In this document: positions 33,494 to 43,081 of the stretch, one piece after another
Layout: every line of letters begins with the position of its first letter
Position numbering within the stretch: position 1 is the first letter of the stretch
Notes under the pieces: generated by a model
What the model saw: the letters and a program-made list of their open reading frames with translations, nothing else
Databases searched by the model: none
Told to the model about the DNA's origin: nothing
Translations under genes and position numbers: made by a program
Assembly (NCBI GenBank): GCA_000828075.3
Contig: JXCB02000027.1
Span: 112,923-171,525 of the forward strand
Direction: 5' to 3'
Source of the DNA: Tolypothrix campylonemoides VB511288
GTDB taxonomy: Bacteria > Cyanobacteriota > Cyanobacteriia > Cyanobacteriales > Nostocaceae
Length of the DNA stretch: 58,603 nt

Positions 33494-34084
33494 ATGCTAG
33501 CCGCATCCAATCAATTACTATGGTCTATGATTGGCTTATTGCTAACGATGGGTGGTACATTCCTAGAAGCCTATGTCACCACTTTACCTTGGGATTGGAG
33601 CCAGCATGGAATTCATACTTTGTCTGTGGGTGTCACCTATCAAATTGGTGGGGTGCTGCTTGTTGGTTGTTTAGGGGGCAAAAATGCAGGTGCGCTCTCG
33701 CAAATCGCATATTTAGTTATGGGATTAACTTTGTTACCTGTATTTGCTGACGGTGGCGGCATTGGTTATATCAAGCTGTCCCAGTTTGGTTATTTGCTTG
33801 GTTTTATCCCTGGAGCTTGGATTTGTGGGTTTTTCGCCTTTAAAGCTAGACCTCGGCTAGAAACTCTCGCCTTTAGTTGTTTTTGTGGCTTGTTAACTGT
33901 CCACTTGTGCGGTATTACTTATTTGATTATCAGCTATGTTTTTCAATGGAAAGGAACAGAAACTCTGTCTCTGATGCAAGAAGCAATGCTCACATACTCC
34001 TGGCTGGCGCTGCCTGGACAACTATCGGTAGTTTGCGCTGTCGTTGTTATAGCATATGTGCTGCGCCACCTAATGTTTTACTAG
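33494..34084 (+). CDS. bioY: Biotin transporter S-component BioY
   Basis: 196 aa hydrophobic protein with about six membrane segments (WSMIGLLLTMGGTFLEAYVT, YQIGGVLLVGCLGGKNAGA, YLLGFIPGAWICGFFA, LAFSCFCGLLTVHLCGITYL). The YLLGFIPGAW...C-G...HLCGITYL pattern matches BioY. It captures biotin, alone or with a shared ECF module (no EcfT/EcfA here). It is followed by lspA about 200 bp downstream. Confidence 0.85.
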   Translation: MLAASNQLLWSMIGLLLTMGGTFLEAYVTTLPWDWSQHGIHTLSVGVTYQIGGVLLVGCLGGKNAGALSQIAYLVMGLTLLPVFADGGGIGYIKLSQFGYLLGFIPGAWICGFFAFKARPRLETLAFSCFCGLLTVHLCGITYLIISYVFQWKGTETLSLMQEAMLTYSWLALPGQLSVVCAVVVIAYVLRHLMFY

Positions 34085-34285
34085 TCATAAGTTTTTAGTG
34101 GTGTGTCTTTTGTCGTATGTGCAAATGACAAATGACCCTTCGGGATCGCCTCTAGAGCGCCTTCGCACTTACGCCGATCGCCCCCTTTGTTGGAAACCTT
34201 AAGCGAAATTTCCGCTTGTTGGGATCGCCTGCAGAACTTCTCTTGTTGCAGCGCTGGCTTACAAATGACAAATGACAAATTCGCC

Positions 34286-34756
34286 ATGCGTTTAAAAAAT
34301 CTCCTGTTCTGGATTGCTGCCTTGTTAGCTTTTTTCTTAGACCAACTCACAAAATACTGGGTGGTGCAAACTTTTAGCTTGGGACAAACACAAGCACTAC
34401 TACCAGGGGTATTTCACTTCACCTACGTTACCAACACTGGTGCAGCTTTTAGTCTGTTAGCAGGGAAAGTAGAGTGGTTACGCTGGCTATCTTTGGGAGT
34501 AAGTTTAGCATTGATAGCACTGGCATCGTTTGGTCCGGTGTTACAGCTTTGGGAGCAACTAGGCTATGGCTTTATTTTAGGTGGAGCGATCGGTAATGGC
34601 ATCGACCGATTTGTTCTGGGCTACGTCGTTGATTTTCTTGATTTTCGAGTGATTAACTTTCCAGTCTTTAATTTAGCAGATGTCTTCATTAATATCGGTA
34701 TTGTTTGCCTGCTCATTGCTACCTTTCAAAAGACTCCCACTTCAAATCGCAGGTAG
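34286..34756 (+). CDS. lspA: Prolipoprotein signal peptidase II
   Basis: 156 aa from the ATG at 34286 (MRLKNLLFWIAALLAFFLDQ). Earlier in-frame codons come from caaatgac-type repeat DNA, so I reject them. Four membrane helices are predicted. The conserved blocks DQLTKYWV, TNTGAAFSL, GGAIGNGIDRF (catalytic Asp) and FNLADVFINIG (second catalytic Asp) are present. It cleaves lipoprotein signal peptides in the inner membrane, and would process PstS and the binding protein at 51611. Confidence 0.95.
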   Translation: MRLKNLLFWIAALLAFFLDQLTKYWVVQTFSLGQTQALLPGVFHFTYVTNTGAAFSLLAGKVEWLRWLSLGVSLALIALASFGPVLQLWEQLGYGFILGGAIGNGIDRFVLGYVVDFLDFRVINFPVFNLADVFINIGIVCLLIATFQKTPTSNRR

Positions 34757-35083
34757 CAGACTGGACTTTTTTGTCTAGCCCCATTTTCGTCTAAGAGTAG
34801 AAAATTTTTCTTGCAAACTACCCTCAAAAAGAAGAAGTCACAATTTGTGCAATTCCTCAACTGATGTCGTTATACCGATTCTCATTTGAATCACATACAC
34901 CACGAATGAGGGCTTAAACCTGTTTCAAACCCCGGATCGCAATATGCCCCCACTTCATCAAAGATTTAGTGGGGGCATATTGCTCAAGTTATCCACCAGT
35001 CCACAGAATCATAGCTGAATTCTGGTTCCTGAGGGTTGACGACAAATGTCGGTCAAATTACGCCTAATCTAGTGTTGAGACGA
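34757..35083. other. Convergent intergenic region
   Basis: About 325 bases holding the 16-bp stem hairpin at 34939-34983. Nothing else recognised. Confidence 0.5.
34939..34983. terminator. Long perfect hairpin between convergent genes
   Basis: GCAATATGCCCCCACT (34939-34954) is perfectly inverted at 34968-34983 around a 13-base loop. It lies between lspA (plus) and the convergent secreted-protein gene (minus), fitting a bidirectional transcription stop, although neither side has a long T run. Confidence 0.7.
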
Positions 35084-35836
35084 CTACCGCGACGATCCAC
35101 CTGGCTTTGTTGTGCCAGAGCCTGAACCACCTTGAGAGGGAGATGAACTTGGGTCGGTAGTGCTGCTGCCACTGCCAGGAGCACTAGTGCCACTGCCAGG
35201 AGCACTAGGATCAGTGGTGCCGGGGATGCTAGGGTTGCCACCAGGAGGTGGGGCAATTTCAGTAGAGCCGCCGCCGGGGATGCCTGTGGTGCCAGGGTCA
35301 GCGGGCGCTGTACCAGGTACAGCTGTGCCACCAGGGGTAGTGCTGCTATCAGGAGCGCCTGTTGTACCACCGCCTGATGGAGACGTTTGAGTCTCGCCTG
35401 TACCACTACCAGGTAGGGTCTGTTGTTGAGTTCCACTACCGGGGACGCTAGGGTTGCCAGCAGGAGGCGGGGCAACGTCAATGCTGCCGTTGGGGTTGCC
35501 TGTGGTGCCAGTGTCAGCTGGTCCTTTGCCTGGTACAGCTGTGCTGCCAGGAACGGTGCCATCAGCAGGTTTGTTTTGTGTTTCAGAAGTGCTACCGGAA
35601 CTTGGTGTAGATGCTGCTTCACCTTGACAACGGGAGTTAAGCGGGAAATCCCTGCAAAACTTTTTGATGTCTACCCTTGGTGAAAGTTTGATTTCTCTCG
35701 GTGCGCCAGTAGATTCACCACTTGATTGACCACCTGATTGAGCAGTCTCAATTTTGCTTGACTGGGCAAGAGCAACGTTGCTGGTTAAAGCCAGAGTCAA
35801 GGCTGTACCGATAAGGGTTAGATATTTTCCGTTCAT
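35084..35836 (-). CDS. Secreted Pro/Gly/Ser/Thr-rich protein with FCxxFPLNSRC motif
   Basis: 250 aa from the ATG at 35836 (MNGKYLTLIGTALTLALTSN), with GGAGG upstream; an 18-codon longer start is less likely. The signal peptide ends near ALAQS. Residues about 45-75 contain LSPRVDIKKFCRDFPLNSRCQ, a short Cys-containing motif I know from many cyanobacterial exported proteins, whose two Cys may form a disulfide. The remaining 170 residues are repeats of PGSGT, GTTG-PGG and IAPPPGGNPS type, including a duplicated block (DVAPPPAGNPSVPG / EIAPPPGGNPSIPG). It is probably an extended surface or periplasmic protein. Function unknown. Confidence 0.75.
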   Translation of the reverse strand: MNGKYLTLIGTALTLALTSNVALAQSSKIETAQSGGQSSGESTGAPREIKLSPRVDIKKFCRDFPLNSRCQGEAASTPSSGSTSETQNKPADGTVPGSTAVPGKGPADTGTTGNPNGSIDVAPPPAGNPSVPGSGTQQQTLPGSGTGETQTSPSGGGTTGAPDSSTTPGGTAVPGTAPADPGTTGIPGGGSTEIAPPPGGNPSIPGTTDPSAPGSGTSAPGSGSSTTDPSSSPSQGGSGSGTTKPGGSSR

Positions 35837-36281
35837 ATTACTTAACCTCCACACCTCAACGGAGTACTTCCGCTCATTAAACCAAAACATTAGCTTTTAA
35901 AAAATCATTCTAAATGAAGATCTATATTTTTGCTTTAAAATGTGCTTATGTGTTAAAACGGGAAAATTTATCTGTTTGATTTATATGGTGGTAGTTAATA
36001 GAAATACAAAATAAAAATTAGCAACTTTACATTTCTTCAAAAGATGAAACAGAGACTAGACAAAGGCTACAAGCAAAAAAGAAAAAATCTGAGCGTTCTA
36101 GAAAGATGTGACAGAATTAACAACATAAGTCAAATTATATATATATCCTAATGTCAAATTGAATCGGGAACAATTCGGTGCAGCCAACGTCATCATAAGC
36201 TTATGAGTACAATGGTCGAATACAAGCAGCGAGATTATAGTGCGTCCGATTCCTTACCAATAAACGTGGTGTGAATAGCCG
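35837..36281. other. Divergent intergenic region
   Basis: About 445 AT-rich bases between the secreted-protein gene and the FHA-PBP gene, presumably holding both promoters. There is an atatatat run near 36137. No ORF or RNA recognised. Confidence 0.45.
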
Positions 36282-38555
36282 ATGAGTTCCCCCCAACCGC
36301 CTCAAAAGCCACAAACTTTGCTTGGTCAGATAACTCAAGCAGTACAAACAATTCAAGCTAGAGTCGATTTTTCCAAACTGGCGCTTAAACCAAATGCCAA
36401 AGTACCAGAACTTTGGGTGCAGGATGCGGGGGCGGATAAGGCGGAAGTGTATCCGTTGTTGGGCGATCGCTACATCATCGGTCGCAGTTCCAAATCCTGC
36501 GATATTGTTGTCCGCAACCCAGTTGTCAGCCAAATTCATTTGTCTTTAGCACGGGACTCTACTCAAAGACAACCAGTTTTTGTCATTAAAGATGAAAACT
36601 CTACGAATGGCATTTATCGAGGTAAGCGTCGGCTCACCTCTTTGGAATTGCGTCATGGCGATATCCTCACCCTCGGACCTCCAGAACTCGCCGCCTCAGT
36701 CAGACTGCAATATGTCGATCCACCGCCTTGGTATGTAACAGCAGGAACTTGGGCTGGTTACGGTGTCGGTGGAATCACAACTCTGATGGCGCTCGTCATT
36801 GGCGTAGAATGGCTAAAATTTGATGTCAAACCGCTACCCGGACCAACGCGAGCACCAGTAGTCATTTATGCTCGTGATGCTACCACCAAGTTACGCGAAC
36901 CTCGGACGACTGCTCATATAGATATGAAGCGGTTGCAGGACTTTGGTCCTTACTTGCCAGCAGCGATCGTTGCTTCAGAAGATAGTCGTTATTACTGGCA
37001 CTTTGGAGTTGACCCGTTGGGGATTTTGCGAGCGGTGTTCATTAACACGCAAAGCGGTGATGTCCAACAAGGGGCGAGTACAGTAACCCAGCAAGTTGCC
37101 AGGAGTTTGTTCCGCGATTATGTAGGCAGGCAAGACTCGCTTGGTCGCAAATTCCGGGAAGCGATGGTTGCCCTGAAATTAGAAACGTTTTACAGCAAAG
37201 ATTACATCTTGCTGACTTATTTAAATCGAGTTTTCTTAGGAGCTGATACCTCTGGTTTTGAAGATGCTGCTCGGTATTACTTTGACAAGTCAGCAAAAGA
37301 ATTGACACTGTCTGAAGCTGCAACATTAGTGGCAATTTTACCTGCTCCCAACGGCTTCGATTATTGTACACGAGGAGATAGCCAAAATAACCTCAGAACG
37401 ATTGAATACCGCAATCGCGTACTGAAGCGGATGCTGGAGATGGGCAAAATTAAACAAGATGAGTATAACCGCTCTAGGCGATCGCCCATCGAAATTAGCC
37501 CCAAAGTCTGCGAACGGCAAGCAAAAACAATTGCTCCTTATTTTTATAGTTATGTCTTCCAAGAACTAGAAAATATTCTGGGCAAGGAACTGGCAACAGA
37601 AGGGAACTTTATCATTGAAACGCAACTAGATCCAGCAATTCAAGCACAAGCAGAAGTCGCGTTGCGTAATCATGTCCGCACTGGTAAGTCATCTTTTAAT
37701 TTTTCCCAAGGCGCAATGCTTACCCTTGATTCAAGCAATGGAGCAATCTTGGCAATGGTAGGAGGTACCGATTATAGAACAAGCCAGTTCAATCGTGCTG
37801 TTCAGGCAAAAAGACAACCAGGTTCTACCTTCAAAATTTTTGCTTACACAGCTGCTATTGAGCAAGGGATTTCACCGGAAAAGTCTTATTCCTGTGCGCC
37901 TTATCGTTGGCAAGGCTTTACCTACAAACCTTGTCGTACTGGCGGTGGTAGTTTAGACATTGCCAGAGGGCTTGCCTTATCTGAAAACCCGATTGCTTTG
38001 AGGGTTGCTCATGAAGTCGGGCTAGATAAAGTTGTGGCGATGGCGCGAGAGTTAGGGGTGAAGTCACAGTTAGAGGCAGTTCCTGGCTTGGTGCTGGGTC
38101 AAAGTGTGGTAACTGTCATGGAAATGACTGGCGCATTTGGCGCTATTGGCAATGGCGGTGTGTGGAATCGCCCTCATGCAATTAGCCGGATTTTAGATAG
38201 CAGTGATTGCCGTGACCGGAACGACCCTAAAACGTGCCGCGTGATTTACTCTTATGACCAAGACGCAGAGGCTAATAAACGAGTGCTGCAAACGAACATA
38301 GCTGATACAATGACTCGGTTGCTGCGCGGCGTGGTTACAAGCGGTACTGGTCGCAGTGCTGCCATAGGACTAGGGGAAGCAGGTAAAACCGGTACAACAG
38401 ATAAAAACGTTGACTTATGGTTTATTGGCTTTGTTCCCGGTAAACGACTGGTCACTGGTATTTGGCTGGGAAATGACAACAATGCGCCCACATCTGGAAG
38501 TAGCGCTCAAGCTGCTCAATTATGGGGAAATTATATGGGTAAAATTACACGGTAA
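36282..38555 (+). CDS. Class A penicillin-binding protein with N-terminal FHA domain
   Basis: 757 aa. A cytoplasmic FHA domain (about 45-145; YIIGRSSKSCDIVVRNPVVSQIHLSL, ENSTNG) is followed by one membrane helix (about 155-176). The GT51 transglycosylase (about 195-370) has catalytic E233 in ASEDSRYYWHFGVDP, plus GASTVTQQ and KFREAMVALKLE. The transpeptidase (about 450-750) has S515-TFK, S567-E-N and K702-TGT. Both peptidoglycan polymerase and cross-linking activities look intact. FHA domains read phosphothreonine, so cell-wall synthesis may be tied to Ser/Thr kinases. FHA-PBP fusions are known in cyanobacteria. Confidence 0.95.
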   Translation: MSSPQPPQKPQTLLGQITQAVQTIQARVDFSKLALKPNAKVPELWVQDAGADKAEVYPLLGDRYIIGRSSKSCDIVVRNPVVSQIHLSLARDSTQRQPVFVIKDENSTNGIYRGKRRLTSLELRHGDILTLGPPELAASVRLQYVDPPPWYVTAGTWAGYGVGGITTLMALVIGVEWLKFDVKPLPGPTRAPVVIYARDATTKLREPRTTAHIDMKRLQDFGPYLPAAIVASEDSRYYWHFGVDPLGILRAVFINTQSGDVQQGASTVTQQVARSLFRDYVGRQDSLGRKFREAMVALKLETFYSKDYILLTYLNRVFLGADTSGFEDAARYYFDKSAKELTLSEAATLVAILPAPNGFDYCTRGDSQNNLRTIEYRNRVLKRMLEMGKIKQDEYNRSRRSPIEISPKVCERQAKTIAPYFYSYVFQELENILGKELATEGNFIIETQLDPAIQAQAEVALRNHVRTGKSSFNFSQGAMLTLDSSNGAILAMVGGTDYRTSQFNRAVQAKRQPGSTFKIFAYTAAIEQGISPEKSYSCAPYRWQGFTYKPCRTGGGSLDIARGLALSENPIALRVAHEVGLDKVVAMARELGVKSQLEAVPGLVLGQSVVTVMEMTGAFGAIGNGGVWNRPHAISRILDSSDCRDRNDPKTCRVIYSYDQDAEANKRVLQTNIADTMTRLLRGVVTSGTGRSAAIGLGEAGKTGTTDKNVDLWFIGFVPGKRLVTGIWLGNDNNAPTSGSSAQAAQLWGNYMGKITR

Positions 38556-38570
38556 GTGAAGGGGACTGGA

Positions 38571-38602
38571 GATTGGGGATTAGGGATTGGGGATTGGGGG
38601 GG
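38571..38602. repeat. GGGGATT-type short tandem repeat
   Basis: Imperfect units of ggggattggggattaggg just after the PBP stop codon. The opposite-strand CCCAGTC form occurs at 24127. Two short frames here are repeat artefacts. Confidence 0.75.
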
Positions 38603-38799
38603 TACAACGCGAAAAATTATGTCTGGGGTAACAAAGCCTTCTCAAAAAAAGGAAATTTTTCCCTTGCAACAGTCGCCAGTCCCCAAACACTTACAAAGTG
38701 CTCATTCATCAGATTGTGGTGTGGGCATTTTAAGCGCGACTTGGTAAGAAGTAAAAAGTAAGGAATTCTTTTAGCTTTTTACTTTTACCTTTTGCCTTT

Positions 38800-40347
38800 T
38801 TAACGATATCCCCGCCAAGGAATAACCTCAAGTGTACCGTTCGGCTTGAATACGACTTGGTAGTGTGCAAGAGGTTCTTTGTTATTTGGAGGAGCTAGGT
38901 ATGAACCGTAGACATCTTGGAACATCTTAGGAAGGGGCGTTCCCCGAAAATAGTCAACGGCACCTTGGTTAAGTGGTTCGTAATCGGCGATGACGCCATC
39001 TTTGTTGACCGCCACCCGGTATTTCAAATCTCGCGCAAAGGAAGGAGCAGTACTCCAGTTTTGGCGGATGCTGTTATAAAGCTTCTGATTTAAATCCTTA
39101 ACTGCGTTGGGGTCTGTGATTTTTGTACCCACAACATCTGGTGTTTTAGGGTATCCTCGCCAAGGGCTAACCTGTAGCACGCCTGTGTTCGTAAAGACGA
39201 CTTTAAATTGGGCAATAGGCGATTGCGGCGCTGCGTTTTGGGCGATCGCTTCATTAGTTCCCGAAGCAGAATTTGCCGGATTCTGAAGTAGATTTGGTAA
39301 GGGAGTTTTTTCCACTGCATCATTCGTCCCTTTATCTACCGCTTTATATCCAACAATCGCACCATCTGCAGCCACACCCAAGCGAAAGACCAAATCCTGA
39401 TTCAATCTTGAGCGCTCAACCCATTTTGGATTAATTTGGTTATAAAGTTGGCGGTTCAATGCACGCAGTTGAGATGCATCAGTAATTTCAGGAACTGTAT
39501 TTAAAAGGGCTTCTAAATCCCTAACAACAGGCACTGCCCCGGGTGTGGAACTTGCTGCAACTGAGGCAGATGTCGTAGGGGCAAGAAGGGAATTTGCCGT
39601 AGCTGGGGCAGTTGGTGTGGGCGTCAATGTGGCATTTGCGCCCATCTGTTCATTAGGAGTCGGTGTGGGGGTGAGTGCAGGCGTTGCCGGACTATTGACA
39701 TTGGTGGTTGTATTTGCATCGTTCTGTGCCTGTGGCTGAGGCGGACGCACTTGCGGGACTGGAATCATGGTAAAAGCAACGGCAGCGGCAGCCAAACTCG
39801 TTACTCCCACACTCGCTGGCACCGCTTGCTTGACTAACGCCTGACTGACACTGCCATGACGTCTGGCAACTGGTTGTAATTGGAGTGTTAACTCTGGTAA
39901 AGTTTGGCTATCTGCAAAAAATTGGTCTATTGCTTCTACCAAATCGAACAACTGCACTGTGTTCAAATCGAGTTGTATCGGCTGCTTTCCATTATTGGAG
40001 TTAGACCCAACTGAGTGTGATGTAGTATCTGAATGTATGATAACTCTGTGCCGGTTGCTGTCGATTTTCTGGAAGTGCACTAATTCCGACTCAAGGTTGT
40101 GCGCTTGAGGGTGTGGCACACTACTCAAAAATTCTTGGGCATAGGCACTCACAGCCCTTACCAAACTTTCAAAAAATTCTCGCCCTCCTACCACTGGTTT
40201 ACTATTGCCAGATAAATAGCATTCTGCATTTACCAATATGGATAACTCTGGGCGCAGTTCCTGAAAATGTGCCGCCCTTGAGGCATCACTTAAACCCTCC
40301 AACAGTAGTGTGCAATTAGGTAAACTATACTTACGTTGAATATTCAT
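38800..40347 (-). CDS. DUF4335-domain protein
   Basis: 515 aa. The N-terminal part (NIQRKYSLPNCTLLLEGLSD ... RPELSILVNAECYLSG ... GREFFESLVRAVSAYAQEFL) is the cyanobacterial DUF4335 domain. A hydrophobic stretch (SLAAAAVAFTMIPVP, about 185-200) may anchor the protein. A Pro/Thr-rich linker follows. Two related C-terminal modules (about 275-390 and 395-515) both carry LNQKLYNSI/LNRQLYNQI...W, KYRVAVNKDGVIADYEPLNQG-like and QYVVFKPNGTLEVIPWRGYR-like segments, so it contains an internal duplication. Its start overlaps the end of the DUF3038 gene by 4 bp. Function unknown. Confidence 0.85.
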   Translation of the reverse strand: MNIQRKYSLPNCTLLLEGLSDASRAAHFQELRPELSILVNAECYLSGNSKPVVGGREFFESLVRAVSAYAQEFLSSVPHPQAHNLESELVHFQKIDSNRHRVIIHSDTTSHSVGSNSNNGKQPIQLDLNTVQLFDLVEAIDQFFADSQTLPELTLQLQPVARRHGSVSQALVKQAVPASVGVTSLAAAAVAFTMIPVPQVRPPQPQAQNDANTTTNVNSPATPALTPTPTPNEQMGANATLTPTPTAPATANSLLAPTTSASVAASSTPGAVPVVRDLEALLNTVPEITDASQLRALNRQLYNQINPKWVERSRLNQDLVFRLGVAADGAIVGYKAVDKGTNDAVEKTPLPNLLQNPANSASGTNEAIAQNAAPQSPIAQFKVVFTNTGVLQVSPWRGYPKTPDVVGTKITDPNAVKDLNQKLYNSIRQNWSTAPSFARDLKYRVAVNKDGVIADYEPLNQGAVDYFRGTPLPKMFQDVYGSYLAPPNNKEPLAHYQVVFKPNGTLEVIPWRGYR

Positions 40348-40973
40348 TCCACTTCACCGTCAAAAAGACTAATCCAGAACCGCTGCATTCCAGCTGTGCC
40401 AGTACAGAATAGTAATTGTCCCAACAAACTTATAGCTAGCTCATCTAAATTTTCATCAGAATTTAACGCTAATACACCACCAGAACGCCGGGGATTCATC
40501 CGGCTCTTAAAATGAGTTCTAAACCGCTCTAGATAGTTAGATAGACGCAAATTCTGTTCTAAAGGAATCTGTTTTTCAACCATTTGTTGATATATCATTA
40601 GCAATTGGCGAATCACAACTGTTAACCGCCGCGCAATGTAGCAGGCAATGACCACTAAGGCTTTTGCTTCCATGATAGACAGGGGACGGCGGAGGTGTGC
40701 TCGTCGTATGGGGTTAGTGCTACGCATTCGCCATAAATTTACTCGATCTTTAACAATTCCTTTAAGATCTAACTCTTCAGCAAATGACAAAATCGCTTCA
40801 GAGCCACCAAGCTCTAATGCTTCAATTGCCAGTAAAATGAGGTCAATTTGCAACCGGGCTTTAGGGGGACATCCCTGTCCCTCAATCGCCGGTTCGGGTA
40901 AAGAGTCCAGAATCATCGGCAAAGACTGGGGGGTTGGACTGTTAAATTGCGTGACACTAGCAGAGACATTCAT
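40344..40973 (-). CDS. DUF3038-domain protein
   Basis: 209 aa from the ATG at 40973 (MNVSASVTQFNSPTPQ); a nine-codon longer start is possible. Conserved stretches RLQIDLILLAIEALELGGSEAIL, INLWRMR-like VNLWRMRSTNPIRR and ALVVIACYIARRL fit DUF3038, a cyanobacteria-restricted family. It has no membrane segment and is helical. The 4-bp overlap with the DUF4335 gene indicates translational coupling, and the two families commonly occur together. Function unknown. Confidence 0.85.
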   Translation of the reverse strand: MNVSASVTQFNSPTPQSLPMILDSLPEPAIEGQGCPPKARLQIDLILLAIEALELGGSEAILSFAEELDLKGIVKDRVNLWRMRSTNPIRRAHLRRPLSIMEAKALVVIACYIARRLTVVIRQLLMIYQQMVEKQIPLEQNLRLSNYLERFRTHFKSRMNPRRSGGVLALNSDENLDELAISLLGQLLFCTGTAGMQRFWISLFDGEVE

Positions 40974-41000
40974 TATAAATACCTTATACGGCTGCAACAA

Positions 41001-41369
41001 ACTAAGTAAAACTAATTTAAAATAGACAACCAGTCAAGAAAATGAGACTGACGGTATGCAGAGGCAAGCCTGGCTGATATATACATTACTTACTCTTCCA
41101 ACACTTGGGTTTCCGTATTGCCTTGAATCAAAGTTTTTAAAGCATCATTTCTCTTAACCTCAGTCGTTAGTATCATGACATCCTTAGCTTGTAGATTTGC
41201 TCTCATTGTCAACGGATAACGTTTATTAACGGCTAATACCAAGCGTATGACATTTTAGTGTACGATTTTTCCTTTGAGGGTGTGCCTTGTTTAAGCAGGA
41301 GCTTGCAATCGGGCGCATAGGGTTGTAGCTTGTACTGCACAGTACTAAACTAAAACTTTTTTCTATTTT
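41001..41369. other. Divergent intergenic region
   Basis: About 370 bases between DUF3038 and apt. No gene or named motif seen. Promoters for both sides are presumably here. Confidence 0.4.
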
Positions 41370-41888
41370 ATGGATTTGAAGTCTCTGATTCGTGACATTC
41401 CAGATTTTCCTAAACCGGGAATTTTATTCCGCGATATCACTACGCTGCTGCGTGATCCACAGGGACTGCGCTACACAATTGACCTGTTTGCACAAAAGAT
41501 AGAAGCTACTGGACTGAAACCAGAGTTCGTGGTGGGAATAGAGTCACGGGGCTTTATTGTTGGCGCACCGCTTGCTTGTGTATTAGGAGCTGGTTTTATT
41601 CCTGTCCGTAAACCTGGTAAGTTACCAGCAGCAGTTCACTCAATTGAGTACGCACTAGAGTACGGTACTGATTGTTTAGAAATTCATCAAGACGCTTTAC
41701 ACCCAGGTAGCCGAGTTTTAATTGTAGACGACTTGATAGCTACAGGTGGAACCGCAGGTGCAACCGCAAGGCTAGTCCAAAAAATTGGCTGCAAACTTGA
41801 GGGTTTTGGGTTTATCATCGAGCTACGGGATTTACAAGGGCGGAAACATCTGCCAGATGTGCCCATTGTCACCCTTTTAGAATACTAG
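41370..41888 (+). CDS. apt: Adenine phosphoribosyltransferase
   Basis: 172 aa, the standard length. [22 protein letters not shown] at the N-terminus, [14 protein letters not shown], the flexible loop [10 protein letters not shown], and the PRPP-binding motif [16 protein letters not shown]. It salvages adenine to AMP in the cytoplasm. The ABC permease gene follows about 55 bp later. Confidence 0.97.
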   Translation: MDLKSLIRDIPDFPKPGILFRDITTLLRDPQGLRYTIDLFAQKIEATGLKPEFVVGIESRGFIVGAPLACVLGAGFIPVRKPGKLPAAVHSIEYALEYGTDCLEIHQDALHPGSRVLIVDDLIATGGTAGATARLVQKIGCKLEGFGFIIELRDLQGRKHLPDVPIVTLLEY

Positions 41889-41945
41889 TCAATAGTCATT
41901 AGTCATTTGGCTAAGGACGAATGACTAATGACAAAGGACACACAA

Positions 41946-42992
41946 ATGACTACTACACGAATTTCCTTGGATGCAGGTCGTGATTGGCTTTTAAAGTTAG
42001 TCACGAGTGAGACTTTTATTTATGTGATGAAACGGCTCTTGCAGGCGCTGTTGACTTTGTTGTTGGCGTCGGCGTTGTCGTTTGTGATTATTCAACTTGC
42101 TCCAGGGGATTATGTAGATACGTTACGGCAAAACCCCAAGATTTCTCCAGAAAGAATTGAGGAACTTAGACGACAGTTTGGTCTGGATAAGTCTTGGCTT
42201 GAGCAATTTGGACTTTGGCTGTGGCGAATTCTCACTCAGGGGGACTTTGGCACCAGTTTTGTTTACCAGCGGTCGGTGTCGTCGCTGTTGTGGGAACGGG
42301 TACCCGCAACTTTATTGTTGGCAGTGTCTTCTCTGATTGTAACGTGGGCGATCGCCATCCCTTTGGGCATAGTCGCTGCTGTGAAACAAAATCAGTGGGT
42401 TGACCGCGTTTTGCAGGTGGTTAGTTACGCAGGACAAGGGTTTCCCAGTTTTATCACAGCCTTATTGCTGCTCATTTTGGCTCAAAACCTCTCGCCCCTG
42501 TTTCCAGTAGGTGACATGACCAGCATCAATCATGCCGAACTTAACTGGTTTGGTAAAATCCTCGATATTGGCTGGCACATGATTCTACCCACTATTGCTT
42601 TAAGTGTCACGAGCTTTGCTGGCTTACAGCGCATCACTCGGGGAGAATTATTGGATGTGCTGCGCCAAGATTATATCCAAACAGCTCGTGCTAAAGGGCT
42701 GCCCGAAAACCGTGTTATTTATGTTCATGCTCTGCGTAATGCAATCAACCCCTTGATGACTTTGTTAGGTTTCGAGTTAGCAGGTTTATTGGGTGGTGCG
42801 TTTATTGCGGAATTTTTCTTCAACTGGCCCGGTTTAGGGAGATTGACTTTACAAGCGGTGCAGGCTCAAGATTTGTATTTAGTGATGGCAAGTTTGGTCA
42901 TGAGCGCCGTACTGCTGAGTGTTGGTAATTTGATAGCGGACTTGTTGCTTAAGGCAAGTGATCCTCGCATTCGCTTAGAAAATCTTAATTAA
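41946..42992 (+). CDS. Oligopeptide/dipeptide-type ABC transporter permease
   Basis: 348 aa from the ATG at 41946, chosen because AAAGGA lies eight bases upstream; an ATG at 41928 is in repeat-like DNA. It is a DppB/OppB-family permease: an N-terminal helix with FVIIQLAPGDYVDTLRQNP and LRRQFGLDKSW, then the inner-membrane domain with the coupling loop RQDYIQTARAKGLPENRVIYVHALRNAINPL, and C-terminal GLGRLTLQAVQAQDLYLVMA. About six membrane segments. The partner permease, ATPases and binding protein are not in the window, so the substrate is unknown. Confidence 0.9.
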   Translation: MTTTRISLDAGRDWLLKLVTSETFIYVMKRLLQALLTLLLASALSFVIIQLAPGDYVDTLRQNPKISPERIEELRRQFGLDKSWLEQFGLWLWRILTQGDFGTSFVYQRSVSSLLWERVPATLLLAVSSLIVTWAIAIPLGIVAAVKQNQWVDRVLQVVSYAGQGFPSFITALLLLILAQNLSPLFPVGDMTSINHAELNWFGKILDIGWHMILPTIALSVTSFAGLQRITRGELLDVLRQDYIQTARAKGLPENRVIYVHALRNAINPLMTLLGFELAGLLGGAFIAEFFFNWPGLGRLTLQAVQAQDLYLVMASLVMSAVLLSVGNLIADLLLKASDPRIRLENLN

Positions 42993-43081
42993 CCAACCAG
43001 ATGCAAGGGACGGCGCACTCCTGTTGAGCGTTCTTTGTCATTTGTACCAAACCAATGACTCATGACTCATGATTAATAACT

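Noticed and set aside
35053-35622. Alternative 189-codon frame over the secreted Pro/Gly-rich gene
   Set aside because: Arises from the repetitive DNA; it lacks the signal peptide and Cys motif seen in the chosen frame.
38556-38761. Two short frames after the FHA-PBP gene
   Set aside because: Made of GGGGATT-type repeats; no gene-like sequence.
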